From Phycisphaerae bacterium (GTDB lineage: Bacteria; Planctomycetota; Phycisphaerae; SM23-33): a DNA stretch of 51,516 bases. Made by a program: the position numbers and the translations under genes. The stretch is from the NCBI GenBank assembly GCA_030745875.1, contig JASLNT010000101.1, positions 1-51,516 on the forward strand, written 5' to 3'. The notes beneath the pieces were generated by a model. It did no database searches. It worked only from the letters and a program-made list of their open reading frames with translations, and was not told where the DNA came from. Below, piece by piece: positions 26,595 through 33,437 of the stretch (positions are counted from its first letter, which is position 1; each line of letters opens with the position of its first letter).

Positions 26595-26735
26595 TTGCCT
26601 AATAGCACCCAAATATGCTGTTAAAAACTATTTTCCGTGTTACTTAGTAAGGATTTAGACCACTGTACGGGTGGAACAGGGTTACGCGTCCCGACCTGAG
26701 AACAAAAACAACATAACTGCTTAGGAGAACGGAAG

Positions 26736-27599
26736 ATGAAACGCCACTGGATCACTACATTTGTAACATTTGCCGCACTTGCCTTGATGACCGGATCGCT
26801 TGTCGCCGAGGAATCCAAGGATCGCCCCAAGCGCCGACCCGATGGACCGAAGCGAATGAGACGACGCCCGGGCGGGCCCCGGAAAACGCCTGACATCGGA
26901 CTTACCGACGCCCAGAAAAAGGAAATCGAAGCCATCCGCAAGGAAGCAATGGCCAAGATCAAGGACGCCAAGCCCGATGAGCGTAAAGAAATCTTCGCGC
27001 AGATGCGGAAAGACATCCATGGCGTCTTCACCGAAGAGCAGATCAAGAAGCTCAAGGAACTCCGCCAGGAACAAGGCCAGCACGACCGACCCGACCTGGG
27101 ACTTACCGATGAACAGAAGAAGAAGATGGCCGCCATTCGAAAAGAAGGAATGGCTAAACTCAAAGACGCCAAGCCCGAAGAACGCAAAGCGATTATGGAG
27201 GGCATGAGGAAGCAAATCGAAGCGCTCCTGACCCCCGAACAGTTCAAGAAGTTCCAGCAAGCCCGCCATGGGCAGCGCCGGGGCGGCAGGCCTGATATCG
27301 GTCTTAGCGACGATCAGAAGTCCCAGATCGAAGCCATTCGCAAGAAGGCCCAGGCCGACGCAAAAGACGCAAAAGGCGAAGATCGCAAAGCAATCTTCGA
27401 GAAGATGAAGAAAGACATCCACGCCCTGCTGACCGAGGAGCAGATCGAGAAGCTCAAGAAGGCCCACCAGGGCGGAAGACGTCCCGGTGATAAAGGCAAA
27501 GGCCGCGGAGATCGAAAGGGCCGCCGAGGCGCCGGCGACAGAAAAGGTCGCAGACCCGGCGGCGATAAGGGCGGAAGGAAACGCCCCGCAAGCGAATAA
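26736..27599 (+). CDS. Secreted basic protein with three 67-residue LTxxQ-like repeats
   Basis: 287 residues. A signal peptide (ITTFVTFAALALMTGSLVA) is followed by an Arg/Pro-rich segment. Three tandem repeats start near residues 55, 122 and 189, with a period of exactly 67. Each opens with GL[TS]D.QK..[IM].AIRK and closes with [FL]TEEQ[IF]KK. The ending is a Lys/Arg/Gly-rich tail of about 40 residues. The LTxxQ-like heads and all-helical character recall Spy/CpxP periplasmic chaperones, which work as envelope-stress or metal-stress proteins, but no close family is certain. AGGAG lies 7 bases before the ATG. The ECF sigma factor downstream may control it. Confidence 0.75.
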   Translation: MKRHWITTFVTFAALALMTGSLVAEESKDRPKRRPDGPKRMRRRPGGPRKTPDIGLTDAQKKEIEAIRKEAMAKIKDAKPDERKEIFAQMRKDIHGVFTEEQIKKLKELRQEQGQHDRPDLGLTDEQKKKMAAIRKEGMAKLKDAKPEERKAIMEGMRKQIEALLTPEQFKKFQQARHGQRRGGRPDIGLSDDQKSQIEAIRKKAQADAKDAKGEDRKAIFEKMKKDIHALLTEEQIEKLKKAHQGGRRPGDKGKGRGDRKGRRGAGDRKGRRPGGDKGGRKRPASE

Positions 27600-27675
27600 C
27601 AGGCATCCAAACGCTGAATGCCGACCAGTATAACATCTGAAGATTACGCCCAGCCGGATCGAGAACTTCCGGCCG

Positions 27676-27729
27676 CAACGGCGCAGGCAAGCTGCGAAAC
27701 TAAAACTCGCAAACTTGCCCGCGCCGTTG
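27676..27729. promoter_or_regulatory. Long imperfect hairpin upstream of the sigma factor
   Basis: CAACGGCGC(A)GGCAAG(C)TGCGA (27676-27697) pairs with its complement at 27707-27729 around a 9-base A-rich loop, with one A-C mismatch and one small bulge (about 20 paired bases). No U-tract follows. It may end transcription of the repeat-protein gene or shape the sigma-factor leader. It argues against a sigma-factor start upstream of it. Confidence 0.55.
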
Positions 27730-27770
27730 GGCAATTAAACTCCGGGCAGAAAGCATGCCGCAAGATCGAT

Positions 27771-28367
27771 ATGCAGTCCGCGGCGGATATAGAGTATCAT
27801 ACTGGCGTGGAAGATCTCGACAAACGCGACATCCAAGCTTCTCTTGCCGGCGATGAAGAATCGTACGAGCGATTGGTGCGACGGTACGAGTCGCAGATCG
27901 CGAGTATGATGTGGCGTTTCAGCAGACGCCCGGAGCAGTGTGAAGAACTCATGCAGGACGTGTTCGTACAAGCGTATTTCAGCCTACCGGGCTTTCGCGG
28001 TGAAGCTCCGTTTGGCCACTGGCTCAAACGGATCGGAACGCGGGTCGGGTATCGTTTCTGGAAGCAGCAGGGACGCAAGAACAAGCCCCTGCCTCTTGGC
28101 GATCTCGATCCGGCGACTGAGACGTCCGAGGCCATGGACCCCGAAACGGCCTCGGAAATTGTCGAAGCGCTGCTGAGCGAATTGAAACCGCCCGAACGTC
28201 TGGTCCTTACGCTGCAGTATTTTGAAGGATGCAGCATGAAGGAAATAGCCCATCGGATGGGATGGAACGAAGCAATGGTGAAAATGCGGGCCTACCGGGC
28301 GCGAAAGAAGCTCCGGGTAATCGCCAAACGCAGAGGCCTGGTGGAGAAACTCCAATGGACGAATTGA
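27771..28367 (+). CDS. ECF-type RNA polymerase sigma factor
   Basis: 198 residues from ATG 27771. Region 2 reads 'QASLAGDEESYERLVRRYESQIASMMWRF...ELMQDVFVQAYFSLPGFRG'. Region 4 reads 'LKPPERLVLTLQYFEGCSMKEIAHRMGWNEAMVKMRAYRARKKLR', a helix-turn-helix that reads the -35 box. The start is uncertain: an in-frame ATG at 27618 lies upstream of the long hairpin and a GTG at 27807 also fits; none has a clear ribosome site. It overlaps the next gene by 13 bases, where an anti-sigma factor would be expected. Confidence 0.88.
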   Translation: MQSAADIEYHTGVEDLDKRDIQASLAGDEESYERLVRRYESQIASMMWRFSRRPEQCEELMQDVFVQAYFSLPGFRGEAPFGHWLKRIGTRVGYRFWKQQGRKNKPLPLGDLDPATETSEAMDPETASEIVEALLSELKPPERLVLTLQYFEGCSMKEIAHRMGWNEAMVKMRAYRARKKLRVIAKRRGLVEKLQWTN

Positions 28368-28612
28368 AAGCTATCGAAAAACTCGTCAACCGAGCACAGC
28401 AGGAACCCCCTGCCGTAAACAGCATCGCAGGCGGAATACTATCGCGAATGCACCATTCACCGCCCTCCCGCGTCGCGGGACTGTCGGTGTTTGCGGTGCT
28501 ATCGGCCGTCGCGGCGACAATCGCGATGGCGTTTGGTGCATACGCCTGGTTTGCTTCCCCTGATCCCTTGATAGAGCTTTACGCTCCTTTACAGGTGGGA
28601 CTATTATGGTAG
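28355..28612 (+). CDS. Small single-pass membrane protein, possible anti-sigma partner
   Basis: 85 residues starting at ATG 28355, inside the end of the sigma-factor gene. A short charged N-terminal part ('MDELKAIEKLVNRAQQEPP') precedes one hydrophobic helix ('LSVFAVLSAVAATIAMAFGAYAW'). This size, topology and position fit a minimal anti-sigma factor, but there is no zinc-binding HxxxCxxC motif or other proof. It overlaps the following gene by 7 bases, so the three genes are probably coupled. Confidence 0.65.
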   Translation: MDELKAIEKLVNRAQQEPPAVNSIAGGILSRMHHSPPSRVAGLSVFAVLSAVAATIAMAFGAYAWFASPDPLIELYAPLQVGLLW

Positions 28613-29430
28613 ACACGAATAAGAAACAGAAGACCGCGGGCAGACCTATCGTATCCCTGCGACGAAGGCAGGCGGTGCTGACGATACTGCTCGGAGGAGC
28701 CATTCTGATCAGCGGTTCGGGCATCGGGTTTGGTTCGGCGATGGCGTTCCTGGGCGGTGAGAAAGAAGTCGAAACCACCACCACCGATGATCCAAAGCAG
28801 CGAACCGAAGTCGCCGGCGTCATCGCTCACGGTGTGGCTGAGAAGTGCGGACTCGACAAGCAGCAGACCGGCGAGGTCAGGGAGATCATGTCCAAACGCC
28901 TCAAAGCCCTGCACGAGATCCGCCTCAAGGCGATGGACGAGATGGTGGCCGTTCACCGCGAAATCACCGCCGACATGCGCAGAGTGATGAAACCGGACCA
29001 GTTCAAACTCTGGGAGAAGCACAACGAAGAAGCACGCAAACGCTCGAGATTCCGCCATCATCGCTGGGGGCGCAGATCGCAACGCGGCGGCGATCCTGAA
29101 GGGCGCGGAAAGCATGGCGGGCGCAACGGACACTACGGACCGGGCAAATCCCGCCCCGACGGGAAATTCGATATGTTCAAGCGATTGGACAAGGATAACA
29201 GCGGCGAATTGACCGAAGATGAAACCAAGAAGGTGTTCGGACCGTTCCAGAAGTTCCTTGAAAAGGCCGACACGAACGGCGACGGGAAGATCGACCGTAA
29301 GGAATACGACACCCAACTCCGCCACCGACGCCCGCCCTCATTCCCCGGGCAAATGCGCAAACCGCGCGATCGCCCGGATTCATCGCCGTCGTCAGCGCCG
29401 GCTCCGGACCTGTCTATGATCTGGTTCTAG
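28606..29430 (+). CDS. Membrane-anchored EF-hand protein
   Basis: 274 residues. An N-terminal transmembrane segment (VLTILLGGAILISGSGIGFG) follows a basic cytoplasmic tip. The middle is helical ('VREIMSKRLKALHEIRLKAMDEMVAVHREIT') and resembles the Spy/CpxP-like metal-sensor fold. A His/Arg/Gly-rich linker leads to two EF-hand loops, DKDNSGELTEDE (195-206) and DTNGDGKIDRKE (222-233), with canonical Asp/Asn/Glu ligands. Calcium or other divalent metal binding outside the membrane is likely. Together with the sigma factor, the small membrane protein and the upstream repeat protein it suggests an envelope- or metal-stress module (inference). Confidence 0.75.
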   Translation: MVDTNKKQKTAGRPIVSLRRRQAVLTILLGGAILISGSGIGFGSAMAFLGGEKEVETTTTDDPKQRTEVAGVIAHGVAEKCGLDKQQTGEVREIMSKRLKALHEIRLKAMDEMVAVHREITADMRRVMKPDQFKLWEKHNEEARKRSRFRHHRWGRRSQRGGDPEGRGKHGGRNGHYGPGKSRPDGKFDMFKRLDKDNSGELTEDETKKVFGPFQKFLEKADTNGDGKIDRKEYDTQLRHRRPPSFPGQMRKPRDRPDSSPSSAPAPDLSMIWF

Positions 29431-29456
29431 AGGCGACACGCGCAGAACAAAAGCAT

Positions 29457-29468
29457 AATCAGCTGATT
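29457..29468. promoter_or_regulatory. 12-bp perfect palindrome AATCAGCTGATT
   Basis: A perfect 12-bp palindrome lies in the 126-base gap between the EF-hand gene and the thioredoxin-fold gene. It could be an operator for the downstream gene; no other evidence supports this. Confidence 0.25.
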
Positions 29469-29556
29469 ACCATTCACTTACGGGGCCTCCGCCTCCGATT
29501 CGCCTGGAGGATGAACGCATCTTATACTTCCATCAGGTGCATGGTGAAAGGTGAGC

Positions 29557-30060
29557 ATGAAGTTTAAGATCATCGCAATTGTCACATTGGTGGTGTGTAT
29601 TGCGGCGGCGTGGCATGATCTGACCGCCAAACCGCCGCCCCTGGAGCAGTTGCTCGACGCACCCAGCTCGTTTCCCGCCAACAGCACCGGCGGTGTCAGG
29701 CAAGTATCCCTTTCGTCGGCCGATCTGGCTGGAATCCGCCAGAACGGACGCATAAACGTCTTTGCGTTCTATTCGGACAGCAGTCCAGGCTCGCAAAGGC
29801 TTCGCGGATACATCGGACGTTTCACCAACATGCGGCCGGACGTTACATTTCAGATGGTGGACCTCGGCCCGCAGTGGCTTGGGAAGGATTGGCACAAAGC
29901 CTACGGAATCAGGCTCGCCAGCCTGCCGCACGTGATGATCTACGCGCCAGACGGAGCGTTGCTCGCCGGCGACTCCGGCACGAACAAGGAGGGTTTGGAG
30001 CTGTTGTGCGACTGGCTGAACACAGAAGTCGCGGCGCGTGCTCCGCGAGGCTCCACGTGA
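29557..30060 (+). CDS. Thioredoxin-fold secreted protein without catalytic cysteines
   Basis: 167 residues from ATG 29557 (AAGGTGAGC upstream). It has an N-terminal signal or anchor (KIIAIVTLVVCIAAAWHDL), then a thioredoxin-like pattern: 'RINVFAFYSDSSPGSQRLRGYIGRFTNMRPDVTFQMVDL' and 'YGIRLASLPHVMIYAPDG', where the SLP takes the place of the cis-Pro loop. The CxxC motif is missing (SSPGS at its place), so it is not a disulfide reductase and may be a binding or structural variant. It ends 62 bases before the convergent sulfatase gene. Confidence 0.65.
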   Translation: MKFKIIAIVTLVVCIAAAWHDLTAKPPPLEQLLDAPSSFPANSTGGVRQVSLSSADLAGIRQNGRINVFAFYSDSSPGSQRLRGYIGRFTNMRPDVTFQMVDLGPQWLGKDWHKAYGIRLASLPHVMIYAPDGALLAGDSGTNKEGLELLCDWLNTEVAARAPRGST

Positions 30061-30121
30061 GGCCGTTAGTAACCGCAAGCCGGGGCAAGGCGTCACGGCG
30101 TTCTCCGACTGATAAACCGCG

Positions 30122-31879
30122 TTACAGGCGTTTGGCGTACAGGAAGTACGCTCCGGCTGATTTTCCTTTTGCGTCCATGAACCAGGTCTGAAGTTTGGCG
30201 GGCCCGGCTTTGAGTTTCAACTTGAACGCAGACTCCGCAGCGCCGGGGGCGACGTCCTGAGTCACATCCGTCTTGCCCAGTTGGATGCGAGCCTTCGTCA
30301 CTTTCAGGAACTTTTCGCTGATGGGCGAGTCCTGCTCCTTCGGCCAGCGCCGCAGCGTGAATTCGTACGTCCCGTCCTGCTCGATGTCCACCGCCCAGAA
30401 TCCGTTTGCGATCGGTCCGGACCGAAGCTGCCGGTGGTTCCAGGTCCTTTGCGATCCCGGTCCGTGCCAGTCGTGCGAGGTGAGGCGCGTGGGGTTCTCC
30501 TTGTCCGAACCGATGACAATGGGCACGAACTCGTCAAATCGCTCGGATACGCTCGCCCACCATTTCTCGTAGGCTGCGGTGAGCTTCTTGACCACTTTGG
30601 GATTACCGTCAGCGATGTTCTTCTTCTGCCCCGGGTCGCCGGTCATGTCGTAAAGCTCCTTGCCGTTAATCAGTCGCCAGCGATCGGTCATAACGGCCGA
30701 TTTCCGCCATTTAACACAATTCTCAAGGCGCTGCGAATCGGTTACCAGGGTGCGGTCCGGCCAGTTGGATCCGTCGCCCTTCAGCAGCGGGACCAGGCTC
30801 GCCCCGTCCAGAGCTACTCCCTTGGGACTGTCAATACCGCACAGTTCGGTCAGCGTGGGCAGAACGTCCAGATGCGCGGTTAGTCGTCCGATATCCTTCC
30901 TGGGTTTTATTCCACCGCCGGGCCAGCGGATGAAGAACGGTACTCTATGCCCGCCGTCGTATTCGCTGCCCTTGGTTCCCTTCATGCCCGCATTGAAGCC
31001 CTTTCCCCTCCTGAACCCGGCGGCCGTACCGTTATCAGTGGTGAAGATCAGGATCGTGTTGTCGGCGATACCGAGTTCGTCGAGTTTCTTGACGAGCTTG
31101 CCCATGTTCTCATCGATGTTCGTGATCATACCGTAGAAGGCGGCGTTGGGAACGTTGGGGTTGTCGGCGTACAGGTCGCTGTATTTCTTTGCGACGTTGA
31201 ACGGTCCGTGAGGGGCGTTGGTCGACAGGTACGTGAAGAACGGTTTGCTCGCTTTGGCGCACGATTCGGCGAATTTCATCGCCGCATCAAACCAGATGTC
31301 CGTGCAGTAGCCCTCGAACTTCACCGGCTTGCCGTTGTGAATGTACGTATCGTCGAAGTAATCGTTGCCCCAGTAATCGGGAGTCTGCCCGACACCGCCT
31401 CCGCCGTGACTCAACACTTCGTCGAACCCGCGATACCTCGGGCGGTACGGGTAGTTGTCGCCCAGATGCCATTTTCCGCAGAACGATGTCCGATACCCTC
31501 CGGTCCGAAAGACGTCAGCCATCGTGACTTCGTCCTTGCGCATGATGGACCGGCCCATAATTGTGTGCCACACGCCCGTGCGATTACAGTACCGCCCCGT
31601 CATGAGCGCCGCTCGCGTAGGCGCGCAGGTCGGTCCGACGTGGTAGTTGGTCAAGCGCGTCGACTGGGTGTAGAGCTTGTCGAGATTCGGAGTCTGAATC
31701 ACTTTGTTCCCGTGGCAGCGGAGATCACCGTAACCCTGGTCGTCGGTGATCACGAGTATCACGTTAGGCTTACCCTTGAGCTGGTCTTTGCCTGTGGCGA
31801 TTCGCGGAACCGCCAAAGCGGCCGCTCCAAGCCCGACAGCCTTCAGAAAACTTCTTCGAGTTTGATTCAGTTGATTCAT
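30122..31879 (-). CDS. Tat-exported type I sulfatase (formylglycine-dependent)
   Basis: 585 residues. The N-terminal Tat signal is TRRSFLKAVGLGAAALAVP. The metal-binding start is 'NVILVITDDQGYGDLRC', and the sulfatase signature is C85-A-P-T-R89 (GPTCAPTRAALMTGR), with Cys85 as the residue converted to formylglycine. 'GKWHLGD' follows. The last 130 residues form an extra domain after the usual C-terminal 'NGKELYDMTGDPGQKKNIAD'. It hydrolyses sulfate esters, probably of polysaccharides, outside the cytoplasm. No formylglycine-generating enzyme is in the window. Confidence 0.92.
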   Translation of the reverse strand: MNQLNQTRRSFLKAVGLGAAALAVPRIATGKDQLKGKPNVILVITDDQGYGDLRCHGNKVIQTPNLDKLYTQSTRLTNYHVGPTCAPTRAALMTGRYCNRTGVWHTIMGRSIMRKDEVTMADVFRTGGYRTSFCGKWHLGDNYPYRPRYRGFDEVLSHGGGGVGQTPDYWGNDYFDDTYIHNGKPVKFEGYCTDIWFDAAMKFAESCAKASKPFFTYLSTNAPHGPFNVAKKYSDLYADNPNVPNAAFYGMITNIDENMGKLVKKLDELGIADNTILIFTTDNGTAAGFRRGKGFNAGMKGTKGSEYDGGHRVPFFIRWPGGGIKPRKDIGRLTAHLDVLPTLTELCGIDSPKGVALDGASLVPLLKGDGSNWPDRTLVTDSQRLENCVKWRKSAVMTDRWRLINGKELYDMTGDPGQKKNIADGNPKVVKKLTAAYEKWWASVSERFDEFVPIVIGSDKENPTRLTSHDWHGPGSQRTWNHRQLRSGPIANGFWAVDIEQDGTYEFTLRRWPKEQDSPISEKFLKVTKARIQLGKTDVTQDVAPGAAESAFKLKLKAGPAKLQTWFMDAKGKSAGAYFLYAKRL

Positions 31880-31924
31880 ATTGTTTCCTCTGGTCGTCTG
31901 AGTAAGCTAATGTGCGGTGCGACG

Positions 31925-33340
31925 CTATTTCTTCTTTCCACCGGTCTTGCCGGGGTTCCTATTCCGTTTCTTCCTGCGAGATTTGTAGCCCAGTTCGGTT
32001 TCCAGACCCTTGTCGCCCTGCTGGTCCATCCAGGCTTGCAGCTTCTTGCCCATGGCGTCCATGATCGGACGATACTTCTTATCGCCGCTGAGGTTATTCA
32101 GCTCATGCGGATCGCTTACGATATCGTAAAGCTCCTCCGCCGGACGGTTGAGATACCCATTTACGCGTTTGGCGGCGAATGCGTCGGTTTTGGCTTTCTC
32201 GACCCATGGTTTCCAGATACTTTCCCGATCCGAAACTATCATCGTGTTGCGGAACGTTGCGGTGTGGCGAAGGTTTCGAATGTACTTGTACTTCTCGTCG
32301 CGTATGGACCGTACGGGGTATCCGCCCGGCGTGGCGGAGATTATGTGGGCGGTGGTGTGCACTCCGTAGACCACATCGTTATGCTTGTCGGTTTTCCCCA
32401 GCATAACTTGCAGGAAGCTCCGCCCGTCCAGGCCTTCGGGAACCGGTCCGCCAGCCGCGTTGACCAGCGTGGGAGTGACGTCCACATACTGCACCATGGC
32501 CTTGGCGACAGATCCCGCCTTGACGCATTTCGGCCAGCGGATCACCAGGGCGGTGCGCAGACCGAGTTCGTAGCACGTCCATTTCGCGTACGGAGCCTGC
32601 ATGCCCTGCTCGCTGGTGTAGATGAATATTGTGTTGTCTTTGGCGTCAGTGGCGTCTACGAGTTTCATGCACTTGCCGACCTCTTCATCGAACGAGGTGA
32701 TCTCAGCATAGTACCTGCACAGAGCCTGTCGGGTTTCGGGCACGTCGACCATGTAAGGCGGGACGGTGAGTTTCTTCGGATCGTACGCGGACGGGTCACC
32801 GGCCTTCCAGGGCAGATGCGGGCTGTGCGAAGCGTAGAACAGGCAGTAAGGCTGTTTGGAATCTCGCTCGATGAACTCCTTTACGCCCCCGGCGCCGATT
32901 CTCTCAAACGGGAACGATTCGCGCGGTCCGAAATGCGACTTGCCCGCCAGACCCACGCGATATCCCAACGCTTTGAGATGGTGGACTATGCTCTTTGTAC
33001 CGGGCTTGACCTGGCTGTGATTCGGATAGGCCCCGTTCCGCACCGGGAAAATGCCCGTATAGAGTTGCTGTCGTGTCGGGGCGCACATGGCGGTGGCGGT
33101 AAAACAACGCGTAAACCGCATGCCCTGTGCAGCCAGGCGGTCGATATTGGGCGTTTTGACATCCTTATTGCCATAGCAGCCTGAGTCAAGATACGTCTGA
33201 TCGTCGGCGATAATGAGCAGTATATTGGGCTTGTCGCCGCCGGACGTTTCTTTCGCATGGAGTTTCCCACCCACCACAGCCGCCGCAACGCCGAACCCGG
33301 CGGCGCTCAGGAATTCGCGCCTCTTCATCCGTATTGTCAT
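31925..33340 (-). CDS. Tat-exported type I sulfatase, heparan-N-sulfatase/arylsulfatase type
   Basis: 471 residues. The Tat signal is KRREFLSAAGFGVAAAVVGG, then 'NILLIIADDQTYLDSGCYGN'. The signature is C86-A-P-T-R90 (AMCAPTRQQLYTG), followed by 'LAGKSHFGP' in place of the usual GKWH. The C-terminus is 'ELYDIVSDPHELNNLSGDKKY', then a basic tail rich in Lys/Arg. The first Met at 33340 has GGAG upstream; a second Met four codons on is possible. It sits in tandem with the sulfatase at 30122 and the HzsA-like gene upstream, all on the minus strand. The shorter core suggests a different sulfated substrate. Confidence 0.92.
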   Translation of the reverse strand: MTIRMKRREFLSAAGFGVAAAVVGGKLHAKETSGGDKPNILLIIADDQTYLDSGCYGNKDVKTPNIDRLAAQGMRFTRCFTATAMCAPTRQQLYTGIFPVRNGAYPNHSQVKPGTKSIVHHLKALGYRVGLAGKSHFGPRESFPFERIGAGGVKEFIERDSKQPYCLFYASHSPHLPWKAGDPSAYDPKKLTVPPYMVDVPETRQALCRYYAEITSFDEEVGKCMKLVDATDAKDNTIFIYTSEQGMQAPYAKWTCYELGLRTALVIRWPKCVKAGSVAKAMVQYVDVTPTLVNAAGGPVPEGLDGRSFLQVMLGKTDKHNDVVYGVHTTAHIISATPGGYPVRSIRDEKYKYIRNLRHTATFRNTMIVSDRESIWKPWVEKAKTDAFAAKRVNGYLNRPAEELYDIVSDPHELNNLSGDKKYRPIMDAMGKKLQAWMDQQGDKGLETELGYKSRRKKRNRNPGKTGGKKK

Positions 33341-33380
33341 ATCTCATCACTCCAGCAGCCGTATGTCGTGCAAAACAGAC

Positions 33381-33409
33381 GGGCGGACCCGCAATTAACA
33401 GGTCCGCCC
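33381..33409 (-). terminator. Hairpin terminator after the second HzsA-like gene
   Basis: A perfect 9-bp stem, GGGCGGACC/GGTCCGCCC, with an 11-base AT-rich loop. On the minus strand it is followed by GTCTGTTTTG, a weak U-tract. It lies 28 bases past the stop at 33438. Confidence 0.6.
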
Positions 33410-33437
33410 GCAATCGGTTATTCAGTGAGCGGAGGGA

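Noticed and set aside
26660..26735. An ECF-type (GGAAC...CGTC) or sigma-54 promoter upstream of the triple-repeat protein
   Set aside because: GGAAC is followed by CGTC after only nine bases, too short for ECF promoters, and no TGGCAC-N5-TTGC pattern fits.
30947..33184. A 745-codon open frame antisense to both sulfatases
   Set aside because: It spans the ends of two real genes and contains no recognisable motif.
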